Below are positions 52,094 to 60,737 of a stretch of DNA of 64,000 nucleotides, one piece after another; position 1 is the first letter of the stretch, and each line of letters opens with the position of its first letter. This DNA comes from JAMCYG01 sp027365565 (lineage in GTDB: Archaea; Micrarchaeota; Micrarchaeia; Micrarchaeales; Micrarchaeaceae). The stretch lies in NCBI GenBank assembly GCA_027365565.1, contig DAHXMI010000004.1, forward strand, positions 71,142 through 135,141. Direction: 5' to 3'. A program made the position numbers and the translations under genes. The notes below the pieces were generated by a model. The model ran no database searches. It saw only the letters and a list, made by a program, of their open reading frames with translations, and was not told the DNA's origin.

Positions 52094-52903
52094 TTAACTC
52101 TTAGTTTTGGTACTCTTTTTAGAGAGTTTGGCAGTATTTAAAAAGCGGATATATTTTATGTTTTGCCATTCTATATTACATAGGCCTGTCTTATTTTCCA
52201 ATAGCAGGTACTCTCCAATACCCACTAATTTTCCATAAAGTTTAGATGAAGCATTTATTTCTAAGTAAATATTATTTATCCGCTTTTTATGGAATAATTC
52301 ATTTTCTAAAAACTTTGGATCGGGTAAAGTTATAAACAAGGTCAAAGAGAGAAATGAAGCTAAAATTAATAATTCAATTATTGATGTTGAGGGGTAGACT
52401 ATCGAACCTATAATAAGAGTTACAATAACTGCACTTATTAGATAAACATGTGATTTAGCTAATTGATAGGTTAACTTTGTGTGATGTTTTACCATACCGT
52501 CTGATGAAATAAATATTTGAATCGCTGATATAAATAGAGATGATTCAAGTACTAAAAGTACAAATATTTGTGCTGTGCTATCAATTGAGATTATAGTTGA
52601 TATGGAAACAATTAATATTGAAACTACTGCAATAACCAGCTTTACATTGCTTAATCTTAAACTGTCATAAAAATTTGAAAATATTTTAACATTAAATGCT
52701 AATCGTTCATATGTGTGATACCTTGCATGTTCTTTTGCTTGTACGCTCAAAAGGTATGCACCAAAAATAGGAGACATTGCTGTAGAGATGAGTGTAATAA
52801 AATCTGAAATTTGTGGAGTAAACTCCGAAAAGAAAGTAGAAAGAAAGTGTGTAGAGGGAAGAGTAATAATTATAGTAAATATCGCGCCTTGTTGGATTAA
52901 CAT
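52094..52903 (-). CDS. Unrecognised six-helix membrane protein of AT-rich element
   Basis: A 269-residue protein with about six hydrophobic helices and a ~60-residue cytoplasmic C-terminal end rich in Lys (KLSKKSTKTKS). The first helix starts almost at the N-terminus, then ISDFITLISTAMSPIFGAYL. It has very AT-rich codons. The small membrane gene 52908-53192 lies four bases upstream, so the two form one transcript. Function unknown. Confidence 0.6.
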   Translation of the reverse strand: MLIQQGAIFTIIITLPSTHFLSTFFSEFTPQISDFITLISTAMSPIFGAYLLSVQAKEHARYHTYERLAFNVKIFSNFYDSLRLSNVKLVIAVVSILIVSISTIISIDSTAQIFVLLVLESSLFISAIQIFISSDGMVKHHTKLTYQLAKSHVYLISAVIVTLIIGSIVYPSTSIIELLILASFLSLTLFITLPDPKFLENELFHKKRINNIYLEINASSKLYGKLVGIGEYLLLENKTGLCNIEWQNIKYIRFLNTAKLSKKSTKTKS

Positions 52904-52907
52904 AGTA

Positions 52908-53192
52908 TTACCTAAGTTTCAGTAGATAATATATGAGAAAGATAATCGTCGTGATGATTAAAGGTAATAATATTAAAACTGTGCGTAAAACAAAAAGACT
53001 TGATATATTTAGATTTAGTAATACAGTTATCTCGAACGTTGCAGTAAAAATTACTATAATCTCGAACAGAAAAATTACTATTTTGTTTACCATTATATTC
53101 CCTGTTAAGTTAAAATATCTTAGATAATATTGATGCGTAAATTTTTTACTCTTTCCTTTTATTTTCTTATTTGAACAATCTAAGAATTCCAA
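52908..53192 (-). CDS. Unrecognised small two-helix membrane protein of AT-rich element
   Basis: A 94-residue protein with a basic N-terminal region (NKKIKGKSKKFTHQYYLRYF) and two hydrophobic helices (about residues 35-58 and 68-90). It is the first gene of a pair with the six-helix protein downstream, next to the tRNA-Ala end of the element. Function unknown. Confidence 0.55.
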   Translation of the reverse strand: MEFLDCSNKKIKGKSKKFTHQYYLRYFNLTGNIMVNKIVIFLFEIIVIFTATFEITVLLNLNISSLFVLRTVLILLPLIITTIIFLIYYLLKLR

Positions 53193-53295
53193 GGGTAGAA
53201 GTAAAGCCTAAAGCTACCAGAAAGTGAACCTACTCCGCTTTTTATACTACTCCACGATATTAAACTTGATATTATGGGAGCGTTCGAGAAAACTG

Positions 53296-53367
53296 TGGAC
53301 TCGGCGGGATTCGAACCCGCGACCCCCCGCTTGCAAAGCGGGTGCACTACCCCTGTGCTACGAGCCC
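53296..53367 (-). tRNA. tRNA-Ala (anticodon TGC), no intron
   Basis: Acceptor GGGCTCG pairs with CGAGTCC (one G-U), discriminator A. Anticodon arm CCCGC/GCGGG with loop TTTGCAA gives TGC. T arm GCGGG/CCCGC with loop TTCGAAT. Its 3' end is repeated at 51018-51031. Confidence 0.95.
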
Positions 53368-53460
53368 AAGTACAAGAGAGATTCTACGCTTAATTATAAA
53401 TAATCGCTGATTTGTCGATGGCGTGCGCGGTGCGCACTGCGAGCAAGGGATATGATTAGG

Positions 53461-53862
53461 TTACCTTCGCTTCTTGCCATTCGCGGACTTGCCTTTTTTG
53501 TTTTTGCCGCCTACAGCCTTCGTGCTGCTCTTGATCGCGTGTATGTGCTGCTTTATCCTCGGCTTCTGGCCGTTCCTCGAAAGGCTTACCTTCCTTTTCT
53601 TGTCTATCCTCTCGCCCTTCTCTATCTTGCTGCTCTTCTCCACGTACTCAAGCTCCTTCCTCTCGTTCGGCGAGGCACCCTTGCTGACCAGCTTAGCCAT
53701 CATTGTCTCGAACAGCTCATCATCCGCCGGATCCTGGTCCCCCCTGGACGTGCTGTAGAGCAGCGCGTTCTCGGCTTCGCTCCTCTGTATTATGTCGCTG
53801 ACGGACTTGAACCTCTTCAGCTTCTCCAGCTCCTCCTGCAACTTCTTGCTGTTCTTTGCCAT
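53461..53862 (-). CDS. Unrecognised basic protein
   Basis: A 133-residue hydrophilic protein with a helical N-terminal half (NSKKLQEELEKLKRFKSVSD; DDELFETMMAKLVSKG) and a strongly basic C-terminal tail (KSANGKKRR). No cysteine, no membrane helix. The basic tail suggests nucleic acid or ribosome binding. It stands alone between tRNA-Ala and the beta-CASP RNase gene. Confidence 0.6.
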   Translation of the reverse strand: MAKNSKKLQEELEKLKRFKSVSDIIQRSEAENALLYSTSRGDQDPADDELFETMMAKLVSKGASPNERKELEYVEKSSKIEKGERIDKKRKVSLSRNGQKPRIKQHIHAIKSSTKAVGGKNKKGKSANGKKRR

Positions 53863-53995
53863 CTATTCCCCCTCCCCTTTGTACAGATTTCATATGAATA
53901 GAAGCGACATATATAAATTATATTGCCCCGCATACGTCATTCGGCGAACAAGATTGCATCCGAACCCTCAGAGCAGGGATAGTGTGGTTGGGAAG

Positions 53996-55309
53996 TCACA
54001 GGGTGTGGGTGCTCCCTATGCTCGGAACCGTCGCCTTGTACTTCTTAGAGATGTCCTCCCTGAACTGCTCGGACTTGACCTTCTCGCCATGCACCACGAA
54101 CACGTTCCTCAGCCCCTTGACCTTCGTGAGAAGGCTGAGCAGCTGCGGCCTGTCCGCGTGCGCAGACAGGTGGTATGTCTCCACCTTCAGCTTTACCGTG
54201 ACCTTCTTATCGTCTATCTCAACCTCTTTGGCCCCTCCCTGCAGCTCACTGCCCAGGGTGCCCTTCGCCTGATAGCCGACCATTATCAGCTTGTTGAGCG
54301 GGTTTTTCGAGAGATGTGTCAGATACTCGAGCACAGGCCCTCCAGAGAGCATGCCGCTCGTGGTCACTATTATCTTCGGCGTGCCATCCCTGATGACCTT
54401 CATTCTCATGGCCTTCTTGTCTACCGGCCTGTAGTTGCTGCTTTTGAACGGGTCATACTCGCTCACGAGGATCTTCATCTGCAGCTCCTTCCTGCAGCTT
54501 AGTATGTTGTGCCTGTGTATCCTCATTATCTTGTTTATCATACCGTCTATGTATATCGGCACCTTCGGTATCTTGCCGGAGTTCATGTAGTCGTCCAGTA
54601 TGAGCAGCACCTCCTGCGCCCTCCCTACCGCAAAGCTTGGCACGATCACGGTGCCGTTCTGCAGTATCGTGTCCCTTATGCTGTCCACCATCTTCTTTAT
54701 AGTGGAATTCTCAGGCGGGAACTTGTCCTCCCTGCCGGCATAAGTGCTCTCGGTTATCAGGGTATCCGCCTTCAGGGTTCTCGTATCCGCGCCCTCCATG
54801 AGCCTGGTCGACGCCAGGTTAATGTCGCCCGTGTAGAGCAGCGTGTGCTTCCCGTCGCTCACGCTTATCAGCGCGGAGCCCAGTATGTGCCCTGCGGGTA
54901 TGAACTTTATCGTGAGGTCCTTCAGCTTTATCGCCTTCATGTAATCCGCCACGACATAGTTCCTCATCAGCCTCTTGAGGCCCTCCTTCGTGACGTTCTT
55001 CGGCTCGGCGAGGCGCATGTAGTCGCTTATCATGACGTTGACGATCTCCATAGTCGCCTGCGTCGCGAACACCTTGCGGTCGTATCCCGCGCTGTAGATG
55101 TGCGGCAGGTAGCCGCAGTGGTCCATGTGCGCATGGGATATGAATATCCCGTCAAGGGACTTCAGCTCCGCATCCGGTATTGTCGGATACGGGTTCTCTT
55201 CTTCCTTTACCTTTATGCCAGCATCGAGAAGTATCTTGGCCTGATCTGAAATTATCATTATGCAGCTCCTGCCTACCTCTTCCTGGCCTCCGTAAAATTT
55301 TATCTTCAA
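53996..55309 (-). CDS. Beta-CASP metallo-beta-lactamase ribonuclease (aCPSF2/RNase J-like)
   Basis: A 437-residue nuclease. The metallo-beta-lactamase motif is FISHAHMDHCGYLPH, followed by PAGHILGSALI, the LLYTGDINLASTRLM motif, TLITESTYAGRED, and the beta-CASP motifs VIVPSFAVGRAQEVL, VTTSGMLSGGPVLEYL and LSAHADRPQLL. It has no N-terminal KH domains, so it is the short archaeal type (aCPSF2-like) rather than aCPSF1. TTG start at 55309 follows AGGTG at five bases. Likely acts in mRNA decay or processing. Confidence 0.93.
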   Translation of the reverse strand: MKIKFYGGQEEVGRSCIMIISDQAKILLDAGIKVKEEENPYPTIPDAELKSLDGIFISHAHMDHCGYLPHIYSAGYDRKVFATQATMEIVNVMISDYMRLAEPKNVTKEGLKRLMRNYVVADYMKAIKLKDLTIKFIPAGHILGSALISVSDGKHTLLYTGDINLASTRLMEGADTRTLKADTLITESTYAGREDKFPPENSTIKKMVDSIRDTILQNGTVIVPSFAVGRAQEVLLILDDYMNSGKIPKVPIYIDGMINKIMRIHRHNILSCRKELQMKILVSEYDPFKSSNYRPVDKKAMRMKVIRDGTPKIIVTTSGMLSGGPVLEYLTHLSKNPLNKLIMVGYQAKGTLGSELQGGAKEVEIDDKKVTVKLKVETYHLSAHADRPQLLSLLTKVKGLRNVFVVHGEKVKSEQFREDISKKYKATVPSIGSTHTL

Positions 55310-55591
55310 TTTAACACCTTTTATTTTTCAATTCTTTTCTTTTTTGTTTGTTTTTAGATTTGTATTCTGTATTTCTGTCGTATGTTTTTGTTGTATTCTT
55401 GTATTCCATATACTGTTCTATGTTCTGTTTTTCTCGCATGCGCGCCCCTCATTCGGTACGTGCGTGCCTGTCTTTCTGGTCGCCTGCTGAGCTTCGCCTT
55501 TCCCATACATGTGTGGGGCTTTTAAAATCCCTTGCGGTGCCGCAGTGCAAAGCGCTTCGCAAAAAGTAGACTGTCCTGGCGCTCACGCGCG
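55310..55591. other. Gene-free interval
   Basis: About 280 bases between the RNase start and the coiled-coil gene's stop. The half next to the RNase is T-rich on the plus strand (A-rich leader on the coding strand); a palindromic CTTTTAAAAT box near 55515-55524 could be the promoter for the RNase, giving a leader of about 190 bases, or for a small plus-strand RNA. No gene is supported. Confidence 0.5.
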
Positions 55592-56263
55592 TCAGGAGCT
55601 CTTCTTCTTCTTTATTACCGCTATGTCCTCGAAGTTTATCTCGGCCTGCTGCTGTTCCTTGAACGGCTGCCTCTTCTCCCTCGGTTCGCGCCTCTCGTAC
55701 TTCTCGCCCGGCTCCCTGCGCTTGCCGCGTTCTATGCCCAGCAGCTTCCTGAGCGCGTTGTACTTCTCGTCAAGCTTGGAGTCTATCTCGGTTATCTTCT
55801 TGGTGGCGCCATCTATCTCTTCCGTGTACCTCTTTATGTCGCCCTCCACGAACTCGATCTTCTTCTCGAACCTGACGCTCTTGTAAAGCTCCCTGAGCTT
55901 TGAGTTGACGTCGGCTATCTCCTTGATGAATTTCTTCTCCTCGTTGAGCGACCTAGCTTCTGTCGATACCCTGAATTCGAGGCTGTTCTTTATCCTCTTC
56001 ATCTTGCCTATCTGCCTCCTCTGTTCGGTAGTATCCGTCTTGTTCTGCTCCATGGTTCGCTTTACGTCTTCGCGCTCGTGCTCCTTGTACGCGAGCCTTT
56101 TCCTCGCAATCTTTACCTTTATTATCGCCTCTATCCTCTCCTTCTTCAGGGCATCTATCTCCTCCTTGAGCTTGGCCGCCTCAGGGTTGCCCGATTCTGC
56201 GACAAGCCTGGCCATGACATCTTCGCCCCTGGGCTTCTGGTGCTGCTGGGCCTGGCCCTCCAC
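55592..56263 (-). CDS. Coiled-coil protein (COG1340-like)
   Basis: A 223-residue highly charged coiled-coil protein resembling archaeal COG1340 proteins: RLAYKEHEREDVKRTMEQNK, KMKRIKNSLEFRVSTEARSL and SLNEEKKFIKEIADVNSKL, then LGIERGKRREPGEKYERRE. The function of the family is unknown, though some are linked to RNA or ribosome genes. The annotated GTG start at 56263 has no obvious ribosome site, and the same frame stays open upstream to 56449 with an Ala/Glu/Pro-rich sequence but without an ATG, GTG or TTG, so the true start is unclear. Confidence 0.75.
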   Translation of the reverse strand: MEGQAQQHQKPRGEDVMARLVAESGNPEAAKLKEEIDALKKERIEAIIKVKIARKRLAYKEHEREDVKRTMEQNKTDTTEQRRQIGKMKRIKNSLEFRVSTEARSLNEEKKFIKEIADVNSKLRELYKSVRFEKKIEFVEGDIKRYTEEIDGATKKITEIDSKLDEKYNALRKLLGIERGKRREPGEKYERREPREKRQPFKEQQQAEINFEDIAVIKKKKSS

Positions 56264-56453
56264 CTTCCTGCCCCTGCCTTCGGCAGAGTGCTGCTGCTCA
56301 TGCGTCGCAGCCGCTGGTATGGGCTGCGCATGCGGTACTTCGGTCGCCTTTGCTGCAGGCTCCTTGACGCCTTTTTCTGCTGTAGACTCTACTGGGTCTG
56401 ATTCAACCAGACAATCGCCTTTGCTTTTACTGCTTACTCTGTCTTTTGATTAT

Positions 56454-57632
56454 TCAATCAAAACGAGCATATTCGTTGCTCATTGACTTCTTGTAGAAGC
56501 CAAGCAACCTGTCGGTAGCGCTGGAAACTGAGTATTCCTTTGTTACCCGGTCAGTTATCTTATATGCATCAGTATTATTTATAACTTTTTCTATCTTCCT
56601 TGCGCAGTCCATGCTATCCCCAGGCCTGAACTTCTCCCCGTTCTTGCCGTTGATTATGAGGTCCGAGAGCGCCAGATAGTCGGCCGCCACCACCGGTTTG
56701 CCTGAGGCGAGCGCCTCGAGAGACACTATGCCCTGGGTCTCGAACGTGCTAGGCATGCAGAACATGTCCGAGGCAGCATAGTACTTCGGCAGCATCTTGT
56801 CGTTCACATAGCCTTCGAAGATGAATCTGTCTGACATACCCATGCGCTCAACCATGTTCCTATAGTGGTTCTCGAACGGGCCGGTCCCGACCATGATAAA
56901 CCTGACATCCTTGTTCTTGACGCGCCTCGCGGCCTTGACCAGCGTGTCTATCCTCTTCTCCTTGCTCATCCTTCCGGTGTAGAGGACGATCTTCTTGTAT
57001 TTCTGGCCGAGCAGCTTTTTCCTGAGGGCGCGGCCGTCGACATCAGGGTTGAACCTCTTCAAGTCGACGCTGTTCGGCACGACTGTGACGTTGTTTATGC
57101 CATGCTTGGCAAGCACCCTCTTCACGCTCTCGCTTGGAGCAATGACGCCGTTGCACCTGTTGTAGAAGAACTTTGCGTACGGCCACGCGTACTTCGTGAA
57201 TACCCTCTGCATGTACTTGTTCTTCGAGGCGTACTCCTTTATGACCGATTTCTCGGTGAAGAACGTGTGGAAAGTGCCGACGAACGGTATCCTGTTGGTC
57301 CTCGCTATTATCATGGACGAGAAGCCCATCATGAAAGGTGTCTGTGCGTGTACTATGTCTATGCCCAGCCTGTTCACGTCGAAATGCGTGAGGAACGGGA
57401 ATGCCGCCAGCGTGTACTGGGGGTAGTTCTTGAACTTTATGCCGCGCACGATGTACACGTTGTCTCGCTCCTTCGTTATGAACCTGGAGTTCGGGTCGCC
57501 GCTGGTGAATATGTACACCTCATGGCCACGCCTCTCGAGCTCCTTCTTGAAGTTTAGTATCGACGTGACAACGCCGTCGACAGACGGCTTGTACGTGTCG
57601 GTGTAAAATGCGATCTTCAGGGATTCGGACAT
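56454..57632 (-). CDS. GT4 glycosyltransferase (polyprenol/lipid-acceptor type likely)
   Basis: A 392-residue GT-B enzyme: FYTDTYKPSVDGVVTSILNF at the start, DIVHAQTPFMMGFSSMI, VVPNSVDLKRFNPD, LYTGRMSKEKRIDTLVKA and the C-terminal loop PSTFETQGIVSLEALASGKP. These match PimA/MgdA-type glycosyltransferases that add a sugar to a lipid. It is upstream of the coiled-coil gene and downstream of the L30/L15 pair on the same strand. Confidence 0.92.
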   Translation of the reverse strand: MSESLKIAFYTDTYKPSVDGVVTSILNFKKELERRGHEVYIFTSGDPNSRFITKERDNVYIVRGIKFKNYPQYTLAAFPFLTHFDVNRLGIDIVHAQTPFMMGFSSMIIARTNRIPFVGTFHTFFTEKSVIKEYASKNKYMQRVFTKYAWPYAKFFYNRCNGVIAPSESVKRVLAKHGINNVTVVPNSVDLKRFNPDVDGRALRKKLLGQKYKKIVLYTGRMSKEKRIDTLVKAARRVKNKDVRFIMVGTGPFENHYRNMVERMGMSDRFIFEGYVNDKMLPKYYAASDMFCMPSTFETQGIVSLEALASGKPVVAADYLALSDLIINGKNGEKFRPGDSMDCARKIEKVINNTDAYKITDRVTKEYSVSSATDRLLGFYKKSMSNEYARFD

Positions 57633-57660
57633 AGAGTGACCTATGTGTATGCGACAGGCT

Positions 57661-58062
57661 TCAGAACTGTACTGCCTTCCCGCCTGCCTTCTCTATCTTC
57701 TCGCGGGCTTTCTGTGAGAAAGCGGACGCTTTTATCTCGGCAGGCTTGGTCAGCGCACCGTTGCTCAGCACCTTGTACTTCCTGAGCTCCAGCTTGCCGC
57801 TCGCCTTTCCTGACTCGAGCATCGCGCTTATCTCTCTGAGGTCTATCTCCTTAAGCTTGAGCTGGTTCCACTTCGTGAAGCCCTTCCTCCCGAGCATCCA
57901 GGGAGTCTTGGCGGTCATGTAGGTGAAGTTGTGCTTCTTCCTCACGAGTTTGCCGCCGACGCCTCCGCGGTCTCCGGCACCTCTGGCGTTCTTTATGTTG
58001 CCTACGCCCCACCTCCTCGTGCCGTGGTACTTCCTGTTCTTCTTCTGATGCCTTATCGCCAT
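57661..58062 (-). CDS. rplO: 50S ribosomal protein L15 (uL15)
   Basis: A 133-residue uL15 with the archaeal-type start AIRHQKKNRKYHGTRRWGVG and GGVGGKLVRKKHNFTYM, then NQLKLKEIDLREISAML and a C-terminal KAREKIEKAGG. ATG at 58062 is preferred over GTG at 58071. It follows L30, as in the spc cluster of other archaea, but secY does not follow here. Confidence 0.94.
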   Translation of the reverse strand: MAIRHQKKNRKYHGTRRWGVGNIKNARGAGDRGGVGGKLVRKKHNFTYMTAKTPWMLGRKGFTKWNQLKLKEIDLREISAMLESGKASGKLELRKYKVLSNGALTKPAEIKASAFSQKAREKIEKAGGKAVQF

Positions 58063-58102
58063 GTTAAACACTGTGTTATTCCATTAGGGTATTTTATATT
58101 GA

Positions 58103-58537
58103 TTATAGCATGCGCTTGAGCAGGCTGTTTATGTCATCCCCAACGAAGCCCACCACGCCCTTCTGAGTCGCGTGCTTCTTCGTGCTCTTCCTGAACCCGT
58201 GCCTTGGCGGATGGAGCCTGAATGGCATGTTCTCCCTGATCTGCTTTATCGACTCGATGCTGGCGGTCGCCTCCTTCGGATCCTTATCCACACCGTTCTT
58301 CTTGAACAGCGCCGCGAGGTTCGCGTCATCTATGGTGCCGAATGTGACGTAGTCGCTGCACCTGTTCAGCATGCCCAGGTACGCGGCATTGGCCCTTATC
58401 AGGGTGCAGTTGTTCACCCTGTTCAGCCTAAGCCTTTCGAGAGTATTCGCTATGTCATGGTCGACGTTGACCCTTCCCCTGATCCTTATGACGACTACGA
58501 GCTTGTCGTTCAGTGACTTGTAAGATTGTTCAGCCAT
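58103..58537 (-). CDS. 50S ribosomal protein L30 (uL30)
   Basis: A 144-residue archaeal L30 (L7-like): LVVVIRIRGRVNVDHDIANT, LERLRLNRVNNCTLIRANAA, and the longer C-terminal region with RLHPPRHGFRKSTKKHATQK. ATG at 58537 was chosen over an upstream GTG at 58549. L15 follows after 40 bases. Promoter-like AATTTATATATTG on the minus strand around 58625. Confidence 0.94.
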   Translation of the reverse strand: MAEQSYKSLNDKLVVVIRIRGRVNVDHDIANTLERLRLNRVNNCTLIRANAAYLGMLNRCSDYVTFGTIDDANLAALFKKNGVDKDPKEATASIESIKQIRENMPFRLHPPRHGFRKSTKKHATQKGVVGFVGDDINSLLKRML

Positions 58538-58624
58538 AAAAACACGCACTTTGCTTTGCCGTACTGCACGTATTATCGGTAATCCTGACTCAAGGATTTG
58601 TTACAAGCTAACTTTTGTAGCAAC

Positions 58625-58637
58625 AATATATAAATTC
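58625..58637 (-). promoter_or_regulatory. Putative promoter of L30-L15 genes
   Basis: The minus strand reads AATTTATATATTG about 90-100 bases upstream of the L30 start, implying a leader of roughly 60 bases, long enough for regulation. Confidence 0.5.
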
Positions 58638-58666
58638 TTTGCTGTTGGGGTGGCAGTAGCGCGAAA

Positions 58667-59941
58667 CTAGCCAGTGAAGTCGGAGAGGCCCTTCTGCCTC
58701 ACCGAGTCCTGCTTTGAGCCCTTCTTCCTGTTGAGCAGGTCCAGCACGCCGAAGACGCCGTTGTACCCTGGCGTTATGCCTATGTTCTCGTTCCTGACGT
58801 TCATTACAGCAGCGGCTATATCTTCTCCGGCAACAGCCGCTATCCTCTCGGCAGGCACATCTAGGAGTATGTCGAACTCGGGGCCGAGCGCAGATACCAT
58901 CGCCGTGTAGGTATCCTCTGTCTTTCTTGAGTATGAGGTCTTGCCGCTGACATATGCTATGATCTCCATGAGAGGCACTGCATGCACGTATGGTATGCTA
59001 CCTTGCGGCACGGTTCCGGGCGGCCTGTCGGCAAGGTCGTTCACCCTGTGCAGCACGCCTATTACAAGGCGTTTGCCGCAGACCGGGCACTTCTCTATAT
59101 GGGAAGTGTCTGGATTAACTGAGAAGTGGCAGTTCCTGTGGCCGTCATAGTGATACTTGCCCTCCTCCGGATAGAATTCTATGTTCCTGACCAGCCTGCT
59201 CCTGTCCTTGCTGTTGATTATTTCGGCTACAGTCCGATAATCGAAATGGCTGCCGTCTATCTCCATCACGTTGGCCTCGCGGCCCATCTTTGGAAGCGAG
59301 TGCATGTCGCTGTTGCCGAGCAGCGTATACCTGTCCAGCTTCGATATGCGCCAGTTCATCGGCGAGTCGGAGCTGAGCCCCATCTCAAGCGCGTGTATGT
59401 GCTGCGCCTGGTCGCCGTACGCCTCTTCTATCGAGTCGAATCCGGAGAATGCGCCGAAAACCCCGAAGAATGGGGTCCATGCATGCGCAGGAAAGACTAT
59501 CGCGTCCTTCGTGACGCCGCGAACCTTCTCCACCAACTCTGCAGGGCTTATGCTCAGCGTTGGCCTGCCATCTGAATCCATAGCGCCATGCTTCGAAAGG
59601 GATTCACGCACGGCTTCGGCATGCTCCACGCTGGGAAGCAGTATGCAGTGGTGCACTTTCTTCACCGTGGTGGGATTTACGTTGAACACCGTGGATACCT
59701 CGGCACCAACTACGAACCTGACGCCCGAGTCGGACCCTTTGACATTGAGGAGGCCTTTCCCGTCGGGATCCTCCAGATCCCTCTTCATCTCCGCGAGCCA
59801 TGCGCTATGGGTAAAATCGCCGGTGCTGACCAGGTTTATGCCCTTCTCCAGCGCTGCCGCCTCCATGCCTTTTATCGTAATGCTGCTGCTGCACGCCATC
59901 GCATACCTTGAATGGGTATGCAGGTCCGCTATGACTTTCAT
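58667..59941 (-). CDS. Endonuclease Q (PHP-domain nuclease acting on deaminated bases)
   Basis: A 424-residue PHP-family protein: ADLHTHSRYAMACSSSIT near the start, FSGFDSIEEAYGDQAQHIHA and LGNSDMHSLPK for the active-site metals, then a zinc site (CHFSVNPDTSHIEKCPVCGK) and a C-terminal domain. That architecture is endonuclease Q, which nicks DNA 5' to uracil, hypoxanthine or xanthine. The last residues QKGLSDF (416-422) form a PCNA-binding Q-x-x-L-x-x-F motif. Divergent from endonuclease III, another base-damage enzyme. Confidence 0.9.
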   Translation of the reverse strand: MKVIADLHTHSRYAMACSSSITIKGMEAAALEKGINLVSTGDFTHSAWLAEMKRDLEDPDGKGLLNVKGSDSGVRFVVGAEVSTVFNVNPTTVKKVHHCILLPSVEHAEAVRESLSKHGAMDSDGRPTLSISPAELVEKVRGVTKDAIVFPAHAWTPFFGVFGAFSGFDSIEEAYGDQAQHIHALEMGLSSDSPMNWRISKLDRYTLLGNSDMHSLPKMGREANVMEIDGSHFDYRTVAEIINSKDRSRLVRNIEFYPEEGKYHYDGHRNCHFSVNPDTSHIEKCPVCGKRLVIGVLHRVNDLADRPPGTVPQGSIPYVHAVPLMEIIAYVSGKTSYSRKTEDTYTAMVSALGPEFDILLDVPAERIAAVAGEDIAAAVMNVRNENIGITPGYNGVFGVLDLLNRKKGSKQDSVRQKGLSDFTG

Positions 59942-60077
59942 CCAATCACCCCTGTTTTCGGAAGAGGATTCGTTTCACTGCTGATGCATGCAGCTCTACT
60001 TCCCCATCACGGTCTGGATTGTCATGATACATATTTATCCGTTAAGCACGTATCCATTTATTGTTAGGTGCAGCACC

Positions 60078-60737
60078 GTGAGCAAAGCGGATGAGAAGGT
60101 ATACGTAGGCAAAATCCTTAGGCTGCTTAAGTCGAGGTACAAGGCGCAGATGAAGACGTCGCTGGACCATGCGACGCCGTGGCAGCTTCTTGTCGCCACG
60201 ATACTTTCTGCACAGGCGCAGGACGCCCATGTGAACGAGATAACTCCAAGGCTGTTCAGGGATCTGCCCCGCGCAGACATGTATGCAAGACTGAAGCCAA
60301 CCGATCTCTACAAGTATGTGAAGAGCGTTGGCCTTTTTCGGGCGAAATCCAAGAGTATAGTCGGTGCCGCAAAGAAGGTGACGGGCGATTTCAGGGGAAA
60401 GGTGCCGCGCAGCATCGATGAACTTGTTACCTTGCCGGGAGTCGGAAGGAAGACAGCAAACGTCGTACTGTCGAACGCATTCGGAATAAACGAGGGCATT
60501 GCGATAGACACGCACTGCATAACCGTAGCGAATCGCCTCGGTCTTGCGCATGGCAGGGATCCAGCAAAGATAGAGAAGAAGCTGGTCGGCCTGGTGCCCA
60601 ACCGCGATTGGGCCAATGTGACGCACCTGTTCATAGCCTTAGGCAGGGATGTATGCACCGCCAAGGAAAAACGCTGCGGACGTTGCGTGCTGAACAGGAT
60701 ATGCCCGTCGAGCACGGTGGATAATCATGGTGGATAA
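60078..60737 (+). CDS. nth: Endonuclease III (base-excision repair DNA glycosylase/AP lyase)
   Basis: A 219-residue HhH glycosylase: TPWQLLVATILSAQAQDAHV, the helix-hairpin-helix LPGVGRKTANVVLSNAF with the catalytic Lys, IDTHCITVANRLGL with the catalytic Asp, and the [4Fe-4S] ligands CTAKEKRCGRCVLNRIC. GTG at 60078 chosen: AGGTG lies seven bases before it and similarity starts there; upstream codons show none. The Dph6 gene begins in its stop codon region (overlap of one base). Confidence 0.94.
   Translation: MSKADEKVYVGKILRLLKSRYKAQMKTSLDHATPWQLLVATILSAQAQDAHVNEITPRLFRDLPRADMYARLKPTDLYKYVKSVGLFRAKSKSIVGAAKKVTGDFRGKVPRSIDELVTLPGVGRKTANVVLSNAFGINEGIAIDTHCITVANRLGLAHGRDPAKIEKKLVGLVPNRDWANVTHLFIALGRDVCTAKEKRCGRCVLNRICPSSTVDNHGG

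Larger units (their letters stand above)
51018..53309. mobile_element. Putative small element integrated at tRNA-Ala
   Basis: A 14-base stretch of the tRNA-Ala 3' end (53296-53309) recurs with one mismatch in direct orientation at 51018-51031. The DNA between is markedly AT-rich and carries five small genes without recognised function. This is the pattern left by integration into the 3' part of a tRNA gene, with the tRNA kept intact. No integrase is seen, so it would be a non-autonomous or decayed element. Confidence 0.45.
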
